A stretch of 46,534 nucleotides of DNA, from assembly GCF_002234615.1 (NCBI RefSeq), contig NZ_NMQW01000056.1, forward strand, positions 1-46,534. The letters are read 5' to 3'. The stretch comes from Paenibacillus rigui (GTDB lineage Bacteria; Bacillota; Bacilli; Paenibacillales; NBRC-103111). The notes beneath the pieces are model-generated. The model searched no databases and was not told the DNA's origin. It saw nothing but the letters and a program-made list of their open reading frames with translations. Positions 34,825 to 43,247 of the stretch are shown piece by piece. Numbering within the stretch: position 1 is the first letter of the stretch; every line of letters starts with the position of its first letter. The translations under genes and the position numbers were made by a program.

Positions 34825-36174
34825 ATGAGAAAATATTTGGATATTCTCTCCGATATGGAGCACAAAATCAATGAGGGCCAATTCCTTTCGGGTCACAAGC
34901 TGCCCTCCGTTCGCAATGCAGCGAAGCTGTATGGCTGCAGTGTGAGCACAATTACAAGGGCATATGCGGAATTGGAGAAGCGCGACGCGATTTACTCAAT
35001 GGCCCAAAGCGGCTATTACGTAGTGGGAAAACCAAGGACCCAGCTTGATGTCACACAGAGCAAGGGGGTCGATTTCGCTTCTTCGTCACCGGATCCGAGT
35101 GTGTTTCCGTATTTGGATTTCCGGCACTGTATGAACAAAGCCTTAGACACGTATAAATCCGATCTGTTCACCTGCGGCGATTCAAAAGGACTGGTAACGC
35201 TTCGGCATACACTCGTTTCCCATTTGGCCGGTGACCAGGTCTTTGCCAAAGCGGAAAGGATCGTCGTCACGTCAGGTGCCCAGCCGGCGCTCGATCTATT
35301 GGCGAAAATGCCGTTTCCCAACGGGAATTCGGTCATCCTGGTCGAACAGCCGAGCTACGATATTTATTTGCGGTTTCTCGAGGCGGAGGGAATTCCGGTC
35401 ATCGGAATCGCCCGTACGGCAGCAGGCATCGATTTGCAGGAGCTGGAGGCCAGATTCAAACATGGCGAAATCAAGTTTTTCTACACCATGCCGAGGTACC
35501 ACAGTCCGCTCGGAACCTCGTACAGCGTGGGGGAGAGGAAAGCGATCGCCCGTTTGGCGAGCAAATATGACGTATACATCGTAGAAGACGATTACATGGC
35601 CGATTTGGGCGAAGAACCGGGCGCGGATCCTATTTATGCCTATAACCGTACTTCGCACGTCGTTTATTTGAAAAGCTTCTCGAAAATCATTTTCCCGGGA
35701 CTCCGGCTTGGTGCCGCCGTTTTGCCGGAAAAGCTGCTGGAGACGTTCGACAAATACAAAAGATACCCGGATGCCTCACAGCTGACCCAGGCTGCGCTCG
35801 AAGTGTATATCAAAAACGGTATGTACGAGCGGCACAAGCGCAAAATATGCAATCAATATGCAGCGCGGATTCACGCTCTGAACGAAGCGGTGCGACGGCA
35901 TAACGATGCAGGATTACTTGAAATTCCGGATATCCGCTCCGGTGTGTATGTTCAGTTCAAGCTTCCGCAAGCCGTGAATCTCGAGCGTCTCATCAAGCGG
36001 CTTTCGGAAAAGGATATTGCGGTCGCCTCCGGCAAGCGGTTTTATTTATCGGATTATAAGGAGCGGGAGAAGTTTTTACGGATCAGCATCTCACGGGCGC
36101 GGCCGGAGCTAATCGAGGACGGAGTCCAGGCGATCCTCGAGGAAGTGAGACGGGAAGTCAAGTTCCCCTCTTGA
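34825..36174 (+). CDS. MocR-type GntR/aminotransferase-fold regulator
   Basis: 449 residues. N-terminal winged helix GntR domain (GHKLPSVRNAAKLYGCSVST, about 20-75) joined to a fold-type I aminotransferase domain (about 95-445). The PLP-binding region is visible: GAQPALDLLAK, YIVEDDYMADLG with Asp, and the Schiff-base lysine in YLKSFSKIIFPGLRLG. MocR proteins bind DNA in response to PLP or amino-group ligands. Divergent from the nitroreductase. Specific effector unknown. RBS GTGAGGGG before ATG is moderate. Confidence 0.9.
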   Translation: MRKYLDILSDMEHKINEGQFLSGHKLPSVRNAAKLYGCSVSTITRAYAELEKRDAIYSMAQSGYYVVGKPRTQLDVTQSKGVDFASSSPDPSVFPYLDFRHCMNKALDTYKSDLFTCGDSKGLVTLRHTLVSHLAGDQVFAKAERIVVTSGAQPALDLLAKMPFPNGNSVILVEQPSYDIYLRFLEAEGIPVIGIARTAAGIDLQELEARFKHGEIKFFYTMPRYHSPLGTSYSVGERKAIARLASKYDVYIVEDDYMADLGEEPGADPIYAYNRTSHVVYLKSFSKIIFPGLRLGAAVLPEKLLETFDKYKRYPDASQLTQAALEVYIKNGMYERHKRKICNQYAARIHALNEAVRRHNDAGLLEIPDIRSGVYVQFKLPQAVNLERLIKRLSEKDIAVASGKRFYLSDYKEREKFLRISISRARPELIEDGVQAILEEVRREVKFPS

Positions 36175-36199
36175 TGGCGGAAACAATTTAATAACACAG

Positions 36200-36228
36200 T
36201 TGAATAATAATGAAAAAATATGCATAAT
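36200..36228 (+). promoter_or_regulatory. Promoter of transglutaminase-like gene
   Basis: TTGAAT (36200-36205), 17-bp spacer, CATAAT (36223-36228), in an AT-rich stretch. Confidence 0.5.
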
Positions 36229-36266
36229 TATACAGGCTAGGCAGCTAACATATGAAGGAGATCAGG

Positions 36267-36875
36267 ATGATGTTGATTTGCGAGTCAAATTCCTTGGAGG
36301 ATTATTTGGTAGAATCAGAAGAAGTTGATTTTAGTCACTCCTCTATTAAGGACAAAGCAGCGGAGATAAGTTCTGTGTCGGCAAGTGAGGAAGAGTTTGT
36401 GCAAAAAGCATATGAATTTGTTCGAGATGAAATATCTCATTCATGGGATATTCAAAGTACAAAAATAACATGCAAGGCCTCGGAGGTGCTTTATTTTCAG
36501 GAAGGTATTTGTTATGCCAAGTCAAATTTATTGTGTGCCATATTAAGGAGCAAAGGGATACCAACCGGATTTTGTTATCAAAAGCTTACAATAGGCGACA
36601 CACCTGACACAGGTTATTGCATCCATGCCTTAAATGCAGTTTTTCTGAAATCACAACAAAAATGGATTCGTTTGGATGCGCGCGGAAATAAAAATGGCGT
36701 TCATGCTGAATTTTCTCTGGATGAAGAAAGACTGGCATTTGTTGTGCGCGAAGAATACAACGAAGTCGATTACGCAATAATATATAAGAATCCAAATGCA
36801 AAAACCATTAATACATTAAAACAAAATACGGATTGCATACATATGTATCTTTTGGGTTTACCTGCGCAATTATAG
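36267..36875 (+). CDS. Transglutaminase-like cysteine protein
   Basis: 202 residues from ATG 36267 (AAGGAG 6 nt upstream lies inside the longer frame from 36252). Transglutaminase-core triad in order: Cys in QEGICYAKSNLLCAILRSKG, His in YCIHALNAVF, Asp in WIRLDARGNK. No signal peptide, so cytosolic. Family members act as peptidases, transamidases or peptide N-glycanase relatives; substrate unknown. The gene is clearly more A/T-rich than its neighbours, suggesting acquisition by transfer. Confidence 0.85.
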   Translation: MMLICESNSLEDYLVESEEVDFSHSSIKDKAAEISSVSASEEEFVQKAYEFVRDEISHSWDIQSTKITCKASEVLYFQEGICYAKSNLLCAILRSKGIPTGFCYQKLTIGDTPDTGYCIHALNAVFLKSQQKWIRLDARGNKNGVHAEFSLDEERLAFVVREEYNEVDYAIIYKNPNAKTINTLKQNTDCIHMYLLGLPAQL

Positions 36876-36881
36876 AATTGA

Positions 36882-36917
36882 GAACGATTGGTAAAAATAA
36901 TTCTTTACTGATCGTTC
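36882..36917. promoter_or_regulatory. Inverted-repeat operator O1 of the TetR module
   Basis: ATTCTTTACTGATCGTTC (36900-36917) is preceded by its near-complement starting GAACGAT at 36882, giving a 36-bp dyad. The same 18-bp arm recurs at 37242-37259 before tetR. Probably bound by the TetR protein at 37295; inference. Confidence 0.5.
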
Positions 36918-36969
36918 CCGATATGATAAGATGAACTCAGAAAGAACGAAACAATACATTTTCACTTAA

Positions 36970-36984
36970 TTAGAATGATCGTTC
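36970..36984. promoter_or_regulatory. TetR-module operator O2
   Basis: TTAGAATGATCGTTC, containing the dyad GAATGATCGTTC; an identical copy is at 37897-37911 before the SDR gene. It stands before a gene remnant. Confidence 0.5.
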
Positions 36985-37006
36985 TCGAAATAAAAGGCAA
37001 AAACAA

Positions 37007-37210
37007 AAGGAGCTGGGACAAAATCCGTTTGAAAACGGTCTTCGACATTTGGCCATGCTGCTGCCGAACAGCGTCGTCGCCAAGCTGAGCGTGAATCGCA
37101 CGGTAGCAGGTCTCGGCACGCTGCCGTACCGGCAGGAAAGCTTCACCGATTGGAACGAAGCCGTACAATGGCTGGCCGATCCGATACCGGTGCTCCGAGC
37201 TATCGGCTGA
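37007..37210 (+). pseudogene. 3' remnant of an unidentified gene
   Basis: A frame ending at TGA 37208-37210 encodes QNPFENGLRHLAMLLPNSVV and then a tail with ESFTDWNEAVQWLADPI. It has coding-like composition, higher in G+C than the AT-rich flanks, and its end resembles STAS/SpoIIAA-like proteins (F-x(n)-EA-x-WL). No proper start exists; AAAGGAG at 37006-37012 remains, and the stretch lies between duplicated operators. It is most likely a truncated member of the TetR-controlled module. The 418-bp gap 36877-37294 holds only this and the operators. Confidence 0.45.
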
Positions 37211-37241
37211 GAAATACAATCGGCTGAAGATGATTCATCTT

Positions 37242-37259
37242 ATTCTTTACTGATCGTTC
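37242..37259. promoter_or_regulatory. TetR-module operator O3 before tetR
   Basis: Exact 18-bp copy of the arm at 36900-36917, 35 bp before the tetR ATG; fits autorepression. Confidence 0.55.
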
Positions 37260-37294
37260 TCAGGGTGCTATGATGGGTACTGGAGGGGAATAAT

Positions 37295-37873
37295 ATGGCC
37301 AGATCCAAAGAATTTGAAGAAAACGTTGTACTTGAAAAGGCAATGAAGCTGTTCTGGGAGCAGGGTTACGAGAAAACCTCGATGAATGATCTTGTCGAGA
37401 ATATGGGGATCCATCGAAGAAGCCTTTACGATACTTTTACGGATAAACACACTTTGTTCCTCAAAGCAATGGATCGATTCGAAGAGCGAATTACCGATAA
37501 ATTGACTTCAGGGGTCAAGCAATCCCAGACGGCTGTGCAAGCACTCCAGTTTATCTTCAGCTTCATGATCAACGGTGAAGAAGACGCGCCGCCCGGCTGC
37601 ATGCTTGTAAATTCAACCGTCGAATTAGCGATTCGTGATACGGATGTCGACGCGAAAACGATGGAGGCTTTTACAAGGACGGAGCAGCTTCTTGTAGAAA
37701 TCGTTACATGGGGGCAGGAGAACGGTGAATTCACGAAGTTATACGAAGCAAAGGAATTGGCCGAATATATTCATAATGCCTTAACGGGATTGAGGGTCAT
37801 GGCTCGGACTTCGGTTGCAAAAGAAAAGCTTCAGCGGATTGCTGGATTAACAATACGTATTTTAGAGCCTTGA
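37295..37873 (+). CDS. TetR/AcrR family repressor
   Basis: 192 residues; GGAGGGG before ATG. N-terminal TetR helix-turn-helix (EQGYEKTSMNDLVENMGIHR then RSLYDTFTDKHTLF), C-terminal ligand-binding helices with the TetR_C-type PPGCMLVNSTVEL segment. Upstream and downstream operators with GATCGTTC (36882-36917, 36970, 37242, 37897) suggest that it represses itself and the adjacent SDR gene, being released by a small molecule. Ligand unknown. Confidence 0.9.
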   Translation: MARSKEFEENVVLEKAMKLFWEQGYEKTSMNDLVENMGIHRRSLYDTFTDKHTLFLKAMDRFEERITDKLTSGVKQSQTAVQALQFIFSFMINGEEDAPPGCMLVNSTVELAIRDTDVDAKTMEAFTRTEQLLVEIVTWGQENGEFTKLYEAKELAEYIHNALTGLRVMARTSVAKEKLQRIAGLTIRILEP

Positions 37874-37896
37874 AACACCAAATTTTTTTGAGACAA

Positions 37897-37911
37897 TTAG
37901 AATGATCGTTC
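37897..37911. promoter_or_regulatory. TetR-module operator O4 before SDR
   Basis: TTAGAATGATCGTTC, identical to 36970-36984, 33 bp before the SDR ATG. Confidence 0.5.
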
Positions 37912-37944
37912 CCAAAAAAGTCCCAAACGAGGAGAATTCAAACA

Positions 37945-38655
37945 ATGACAAACAAAATAGCGTTGGTAACCGGTGCAAATAAAGGAATCGGATTTGAAGT
38001 CGCAAAGCAATTGGGGCAGCAAGGAATAACCGTGTTGATGGCTGCACGCACGAAAGCGGCTGCGGATGCTGTGGCAGGTGAGCTGCAGCAGAAGGGCATT
38101 CAAGCCATTGGAGTGGAATTAGAGGTAACCAATGCCGGACATATCGCGGAAGTGTCTCGATTTATCGAGAACACCTACGGTCGATTGGATATATTGGTAA
38201 ACAATGCAGGAGTCTGGGCGGAAAAATCGGATTACGACGGGGACGCGTTCAGGGATACTTTCGAAGTGAACACATTCGCTCCTTTCTTCATAACGGAAGC
38301 GCTGCTGCCGCTGCTGCTAAAGAGCGAGGCAGGCAGGATCGTCAACCAAAGCAGTGCGTTGGGATCCATCGAGTTCATTCTGTCCAATGAACTTGCCCAG
38401 CGGATCGCCACACCGGCGTATTCGGCCTCTAAGGCAGCCTTGAATATGCTGACCGCCTACTGGGCGCAAAAAACGAAAGGGACCAGCCTGAAAGTCAATT
38501 CCGTGCACCCCGGTTTAGTTAAAACACAAATGGGTGGAGAAAAGGCGGAGCTCTCGGCGGAAGAGGGGGCTCAAACGGCGGTTCGCTTGGCGACTTTGCC
38601 TGAGGACGGTCCGACGGGCGGATTCTACTACATGGAAGACCGGCTTCCATGGTAA
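37945..38655 (+). CDS. Short-chain dehydrogenase/reductase
   Basis: 236 residues; GAGGAG before ATG. Classical SDR: NAD(P)-binding TGANKGIGFEVAKQLG, NNAG (VNNAGVW), catalytic Ser in NQSSALGS and YSASK (Tyr/Lys) near residue 155. Resembles carbonyl-reductase-like SDRs. Probably the effector enzyme of the TetR module, reducing the inducer or a related carbonyl. Substrate unknown. Confidence 0.9.
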   Translation: MTNKIALVTGANKGIGFEVAKQLGQQGITVLMAARTKAAADAVAGELQQKGIQAIGVELEVTNAGHIAEVSRFIENTYGRLDILVNNAGVWAEKSDYDGDAFRDTFEVNTFAPFFITEALLPLLLKSEAGRIVNQSSALGSIEFILSNELAQRIATPAYSASKAALNMLTAYWAQKTKGTSLKVNSVHPGLVKTQMGGEKAELSAEEGAQTAVRLATLPEDGPTGGFYYMEDRLPW

Positions 38656-38690
38656 AACTATAACGGCTTGAAGAAAAATCAAGTAAAATG

Positions 38691-38724
38691 AAGGGCCTCA
38701 CATTATATAAAATGTGGGGCTTTA
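38691..38724. terminator. Bidirectional terminator
   Basis: GCCTCACATT pairs with AATGTGGGGC around ATATAA, flanked by AAG and CTTT; it separates the convergent SDR and TetR genes. Confidence 0.65.
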
Positions 38725-38737
38725 TGCTAATTCACGG

Positions 38738-39334
38738 TCAATTCGTAATCAACTTCATTAACTGGTCGACCTCTTTGCGCCAATAGTCTTCCTCGACTTG
38801 CACGTCCTGCAGCATCAGGCCGGTAATGACAGTAAAGTAAAGGAATAGAAGCTTGTAGGGGTCGCCTATGCAAAATTCTTCCGCCTGCTGCCCTCGGACA
38901 AAAGTAGGAATCAGCTGGTCGATAATGCTTTTCGGCGAATACTGCTCCAAAAGCAGACGTACTTTCTCCGGCACGTCATCCGACGTTCGCGCCTGCTGAA
39001 GCAATAGAAAAACAAGCTTGTGGTCAGGATCGAGCATATTGATCGTTAGGGCCCGGAGCTGTTCCGTCGGCGTCCCGGGCAGCTGCCCAACGTTCTTGAT
39101 CGCCGACTCGGCTTGTTCCATCGCTTCCTGGACAAGGATCGTAAAGATCTCTTCTTTGGAACTGAAATAGCGGTAGGAGAGCCCTTGGCTAATGCCGGCT
39201 TCGGCAGCGATCATGCTCATTTTCGTTCCGGCGATGCCCCGGTTCGCAAATACTTTTAGCGCGGCTTTTTTAATTTGCTCTCGGCGTTCATCATAGCTTT
39301 GTGCGGCTTGTTCCTCATTGGCTTTCTTCAACAT
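38738..39334 (-). CDS. TetR/AcrR family repressor (second module)
   Basis: 198 residues. HTH region ANRGIAGTKMSMIAAEAGIS followed by QGLSYRYFSSKEEIF at residues about 32-70; C-terminal helical ligand domain. Located 51 nt downstream of the SDR gene 39386-40288 on the same strand, the reverse of the usual order, so the two are probably one operon. The GAATGAATGGTTCATTC-type dyad upstream of that SDR (40316-40334) is the likely operator. Ligand unknown. Confidence 0.88.
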   Translation of the reverse strand: MLKKANEEQAAQSYDERREQIKKAALKVFANRGIAGTKMSMIAAEAGISQGLSYRYFSSKEEIFTILVQEAMEQAESAIKNVGQLPGTPTEQLRALTINMLDPDHKLVFLLLQQARTSDDVPEKVRLLLEQYSPKSIIDQLIPTFVRGQQAEEFCIGDPYKLLFLYFTVITGLMLQDVQVEEDYWRKEVDQLMKLITN

Positions 39335-39385
39335 CGTTCATTCTCCCCGTTTAGGCGTTTAAGTGTTTCGGCTATGCTTAACTAG

Positions 39386-40288
39386 TTATCGAAGCCCGGT
39401 CTGATTCTCGCTGATATCCCATAATCGCTTGGCTGCATCCATGTTCTGAGCATGCACGGTGGGCAGAGTCAATTGCATATCGGTGTAATAACCTCCACTT
39501 CGTGCGGCAATGTCATCCGAGTCGGCGAGCCATACCAACGTTTCGGCTCCTTTCTCGGGGCTTCGGGACAACAGTTTCATCAGGGCCATGGTCATGCTGA
39601 CCGATAATCCTTTGTTGTTGCTATTAAAATTCGTAGACACGAGTCCGGGATCGAAGCAGTGGGCTGTAACACCTGTCTTCTCAAGCCGCCTCGCCAGCTC
39701 AGCGGTAAACAAGATGTTGGCTAGCTTCGTTTCCCCGTACCGAATGGAAGGTCCACCGATATATTTTTGCGGAAAACGGTACAACCGCTCCGCCCTTATA
39801 TCGTCGAAGCGGATTCCGTTTCGAGCCATCTTATGGCCGTGGGAGGCCGTCGTAATGACTCGGGAATGTCCGCTTTCCTTTAATTTATCAAGCAGGAGCG
39901 AAGTTAGCAAGAAAGGAGCCAGATGATTGACCGCCCAAGTCATCTCAATCCCGTCTTCCGTTAATTCTCTCTCCGTAAACATCGCTCCGGCATTATTAAT
40001 CAAAATATCCACTCGAGGCCATTTCTCCCCAATATCCGCGGCAACCCGCCGGATCGAATTTTGGGAAGACATATCTGCCTCAAATATATCGACTATCGCA
40101 CTACCGCCAGTTATCGTGACGAGCTGAGCGGCAACCTCATCGGCCTTTGCACGATTACGTGCAATGAGTCCCAGTATGGCTCCGCGCTTGGCAAGCTCCT
40201 TCGCCGCCGCCAAACCAATGCCGCTGGTCGCCCCGGTAATGACAACCCATTTTCCTTTTACTGACCATTTCGTATTAATTTCACTCAT
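39386..40288 (-). CDS. Short-chain dehydrogenase (retinol dehydrogenase-like SDR)
   Basis: 300 residues from ATG 40288 (GGGAGG 9 nt upstream; the ATG at 40333 falls inside the operator region). TGATSGIGLAAAKELAKRGA, NNAGAMF, catalytic Ser/Thr in VITTASHGH, and YGETKLANI (Tyr, Lys). The long C-terminal region resembles the WWOX/RDH11-like branch. NAD(P)-dependent; substrate unknown. First gene of an operon with the downstream tetR. Confidence 0.9.
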   Translation of the reverse strand: MSEINTKWSVKGKWVVITGATSGIGLAAAKELAKRGAILGLIARNRAKADEVAAQLVTITGGSAIVDIFEADMSSQNSIRRVAADIGEKWPRVDILINNAGAMFTERELTEDGIEMTWAVNHLAPFLLTSLLLDKLKESGHSRVITTASHGHKMARNGIRFDDIRAERLYRFPQKYIGGPSIRYGETKLANILFTAELARRLEKTGVTAHCFDPGLVSTNFNSNNKGLSVSMTMALMKLLSRSPEKGAETLVWLADSDDIAARSGGYYTDMQLTLPTVHAQNMDAAKRLWDISENQTGLR

Positions 40289-40315
40289 GATAGTGAGCCT
40301 CCCTTTTAAAAAAAT

Positions 40316-40334
40316 AATGAATGAACCATTCATT
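40316..40334. promoter_or_regulatory. TetR operator dyad upstream of SDR
   Basis: AATGAATG-AAC-CATTCATT, a perfect 8-bp inverted repeat, typical of TetR-family operators; 28 bp before the SDR start on the minus strand. Confidence 0.6.
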
Positions 40335-40511
40335 CATTATAGTATTGTAAGGCTTCAAATGTGTCAACCATTTTTTTCTATTTTGGGCAAAATAAATTCG
40401 TGTTCTCACTCGGATTTTGAATGTAAAATAAACTTGACATGATGTATGATATTGATTACATTATGTACATCAAACTTAACTTTAAAAATGAACCTACAGG
40501 TGGTGTAGTCG

Positions 40512-40958
40512 ATGACCTATCAAGAAAAGAAGAGCATCGTATCCTTGATCAGTGCAATACTCATTTTTGGCTCTTATTGTGCTTACAAGTACCCGCGGTA
40601 TCCTACGAGAGGTCTGGAGCCGACGGAAATCTTTCATTATTGGGGTTCCTTCGTTCTTGGCTTAACTCTAGTTTCCATTGTCGCGCATATTGTGATCAGC
40701 ATTGTATTTAACATCGTCTTTAGGATTACGACCGGAGAAAAAGAACCGACATTTGCGGATGAATTGGATAAACTCATTGATTTGAAAGCGACCCGAAATT
40801 CTTTCTTTGTGTTTGTCGCGGGCTTTCTTGCTGCCATGGGATCGCTGGTCATCGATCAGCCATCACAGGTAATGTTCTTGATCCTGATTGCCTTCGGCTT
40901 CCTTTCCGATGTGACCGGCTCCGTTACGAAACTTTATCACTATCGGAAAGGAGTTTAA
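40512..40958 (+). CDS. Small membrane protein (DUF2178-like)
   Basis: 148 residues with four membrane helices (about 7-24, 45-70, 97-112, 118-135) and a cytosolic loop TGEKEPTFADELDKLIDLKA after the second, where the acidic ERDELD-like motif is typical of DUF2178 proteins. RBS AGGTGG before ATG. The stop is one base from the next gene's start, an XRE regulator, an arrangement common for this pair in Firmicutes. Function unknown. Confidence 0.7.
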   Translation: MTYQEKKSIVSLISAILIFGSYCAYKYPRYPTRGLEPTEIFHYWGSFVLGLTLVSIVAHIVISIVFNIVFRITTGEKEPTFADELDKLIDLKATRNSFFVFVAGFLAAMGSLVIDQPSQVMFLILIAFGFLSDVTGSVTKLYHYRKGV

Positions 40959-40959
40959 C

Positions 40960-41184
40960 ATGAGTAAAAATCTTGTCGGCAACCACATCCGAAAATTACG
41001 ATTCAACCATCATGAAATGACACAGCAGCAATTGGCTGACAAGGTGGGCGTAACAAGGCAAACTATTGTAGCTCTGGAAAAGGGCAACTACTCCCCGTCT
41101 TTAGAACTGGCTTTTCGCATTGCTCTTGCCTTTGGCTTGCCTCTGGAGGAGGTATTTTTTTACGGGGATCACCCAAAGGAGTAG
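40960..41184 (+). CDS. XRE-family small regulator (YozG-like)
   Basis: 74 residues, a single Cro/CI helix-turn-helix: MTQQQLADKVGVTRQTIVAL followed by EKGNYSPSLELAFRIALAFG and a C-terminal FFY tail. RBS AAAGGAG lies in the end of the preceding membrane-protein gene, so both are translated from one mRNA. Likely controls this small operon. Confidence 0.88.
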   Translation: MSKNLVGNHIRKLRFNHHEMTQQQLADKVGVTRQTIVALEKGNYSPSLELAFRIALAFGLPLEEVFFYGDHPKE

Positions 41185-41243
41185 GGGTTGGATGATGATC
41201 ACCTTTTGCTGCTGATGCTTGATGAGGTGAAGGGAGATAAAGA

Positions 41244-41948
41244 ATGAATTCAAACAAAATAGCCGCAACCATTGTGGGAGTTCTGTTCATACTTGCGGCG
41301 ATATCCTCGATCATAGGTCTTATGTTATATGGTCCGATCCTGAACGGTCCCGATTACCTTATTCAAGGCTCGGCTCACGCTAACCAGGTGATCCTGGGGG
41401 CGCTTATGGAGTTAATTCTTGTCGTTTCAGCTGTCGGTACATCGATTACAATGTTCCCGTTTTTAAGAAAGTATAACGAGACACTGGCTCTTGGGCATGT
41501 TTGCTTTAGGTTTCTTGAGGCTGTTATTATTACTGTCGGCATCATCAGTGTGCTGTCCCTGTTGACCTTAAGTCGGGATTTCACAACCGCCACAGCTCCG
41601 GATGCCGCCTCTTTTCGTGCCTCAGGTACATTATTAAAAGCAGTACACGACTGGACATTTATGCTGGGGCCCAATTTCATGTTAGGTATAAATACGATAC
41701 TGTACAGTTATATATTTTATAGAACCAAGCTCGTGCCCCGGTTTATTTCCAGCTTGGGTATAACAGGAGCAACCCTTGTTTTTATTGCAGCTTTGTTGGA
41801 AATGTTCGGTGTCATTCCTCAGCTTTCGGTTTGGGGAGCAATGTTGTCGCTGCCCGTAGCAGCTAACGAAATGATCCTTGCAGTATGGCTGATCATCAAA
41901 GGCTTCAACCTATCCTCATATAATTACAGCAGACGCCTGGAGTGTTAA
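41244..41948 (+). CDS. DUF4386-type membrane protein
   Basis: 234 residues with six membrane helices. N-terminus SNKIAATIVGVLFILAAISS, then LGALMELILVVSAVGTSITM and GHVCFRFLEAVIITVGIIS, match DUF4386 proteins. RBS GAAGGGAGAT before ATG. It is probably in the same transcription unit as the membrane/XRE pair. Function unknown. Confidence 0.8.
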   Translation: MNSNKIAATIVGVLFILAAISSIIGLMLYGPILNGPDYLIQGSAHANQVILGALMELILVVSAVGTSITMFPFLRKYNETLALGHVCFRFLEAVIITVGIISVLSLLTLSRDFTTATAPDAASFRASGTLLKAVHDWTFMLGPNFMLGINTILYSYIFYRTKLVPRFISSLGITGATLVFIAALLEMFGVIPQLSVWGAMLSLPVAANEMILAVWLIIKGFNLSSYNYSRRLEC

Positions 41949-42024
41949 GATTCGAAATGCTGAATTCCAGCCCTACGATACTTTTTATCTGTATGATGAC
42001 CTTTTTCCATTCGGAGGAGATGTA

Positions 42025-42459
42025 ATGTTTATTTATAAAATCGATGAGGAACTATCTCTAAGGTTAATTGAATTAAGGGATGCGGAGAGAATTTTCGAAT
42101 TAACGAATAAGTCAAGAAGCTATTTAAGAGAATGGCTTCCTTGGCTGAATAATAATTTAATGCTTGAGGATACTCTGGGTTTATCCAAAACAGCAGACGT
42201 AGGATATTGGCTTGCAGAAGAGTTTCAAGGAAATGGGATTATGACCAAGGTGGCTAAGGCACTGACTGATCATGCTTTTCATGATTTGAGCCTGAATAAA
42301 GTTGAAATTAGGGCTGCGGCAGGGAATAAGAAAAGCAGGCGAATTCCCGAAAGGCTAAACTTTGTGAATGAAGGTAGAATAAGACAGGCAGAATGGCTAT
42401 ATGACCATTTTGTCGACCATATTATTTATGGAATTTTGGCTGCGGAATGGCAAGAATAA
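42025..42459 (+). CDS. RimL/YdaF-like GNAT acetyltransferase with internal deletion
   Basis: 144 residues; GGAGGAG before ATG. N-terminus SLRLIELRDAERIFELT then YLREWLPWLNNN matches ribosomal-protein-serine acetyltransferases of about 180 residues. The chain then jumps from LEDTLGLSKTA to VGYWLAEEFQGNGIM, so about 35-40 residues covering the central strands are missing in frame. The acetyl-CoA loop is EEFQGNGIMTK and the C-terminal half (NKKSRRIPERLNFVNEGRI) is complete. A truncated, probably inactive enzyme; A/T-rich relative to neighbours. Confidence 0.75.
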   Translation: MFIYKIDEELSLRLIELRDAERIFELTNKSRSYLREWLPWLNNNLMLEDTLGLSKTADVGYWLAEEFQGNGIMTKVAKALTDHAFHDLSLNKVEIRAAAGNKKSRRIPERLNFVNEGRIRQAEWLYDHFVDHIIYGILAAEWQE

Positions 42460-42515
42460 ACGGACGAATAACATTGGAGCAACCCAAGTTTTAAGGAGTA
42501 GGGCTAATAGAGGCT

Positions 42516-43247
42516 GTGTTGAACAGCACAAGATATGTTGTACGCGATGGGGGGATTTATTTGATTCATGCAGATCATGCGGTGTTCAATAATATTGCTT
42601 GGTGCGGGATTGTTTGTAGGCTGCACGGACTGACCCCAATTTCCGGCGAAGGTATATGGGGACTTTGCTCCAAAGCGCCCGAGTATTACCCTGATATCAT
42701 CACCTTCAGAAGGCAAGTAACAAGTGATGAAGTAAATGATTTTATCGGAAATAGGGAAGTATTCGGTATAAAAGATAGCTTTGCTAACCTGGATATGCTG
42801 CCCTTTGGTTTTAGAGTACTTTTTGATGCGAAATGGATCTATCATCCCCCGGTTGTTGACCTTGATGATCACCTAAGAGGATGGATCGTTGTATCTACTG
42901 CGGAAGCTTTTGCACAGTGGACATTTGCCAGCGGGCTGCAGAAAGTGTTACAACCCGCGCTTTTAGAGGAAAAAGACGTAAAAATCTTTATGTACGAGAT
43001 CCATGGTGAGAAATCAGGCTTCGTAGCTAATCTTAGTGACCATGTTGTGGGAATATCCAATGTATTTTCAAATGAGAATAAAATGATTTGGCCGGATATT
43101 GTTCGAATTGTTTCGGCCTATTTTCCCGGGGTACCCATGGTGGGATATGAAAAAGGCGAAGCGCTCGCGGCCGCGCTCCAATCTGGATGGACAACGCTTG
43201 GCCCCCTTCGTGTATGGATTAAAGCGAATCCAACCGAAAATGAGTGA
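42516..43247 (+). CDS. Hypothetical protein
   Basis: About 243 residues; GTG at 42516 or TTG at 42519 (AGAGG 5 nt upstream of the TTG) could start it. Soluble, no signal peptide. Visible segments: IYLIHADHAVFNNIAWCGIV, DMLPFGFRVLFDAKWIY, YFPGVPMVGYEKGEALAAAL. The last resembles phosphatase-like LGYExGxxL tails but no family is recognised. The preceding gene ends 56 nt upstream, so co-transcription is likely. Confidence 0.6.
   Translation: MLNSTRYVVRDGGIYLIHADHAVFNNIAWCGIVCRLHGLTPISGEGIWGLCSKAPEYYPDIITFRRQVTSDEVNDFIGNREVFGIKDSFANLDMLPFGFRVLFDAKWIYHPPVVDLDDHLRGWIVVSTAEAFAQWTFASGLQKVLQPALLEEKDVKIFMYEIHGEKSGFVANLSDHVVGISNVFSNENKMIWPDIVRIVSAYFPGVPMVGYEKGEALAAALQSGWTTLGPLRVWIKANPTENE

Noticed and set aside
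36962-37219. Minus-strand frame of 85 codons in the TetR-module gap
   Set aside because: The plus-strand frame through the same DNA has protein-like composition and an RBS; the minus frame has neither.
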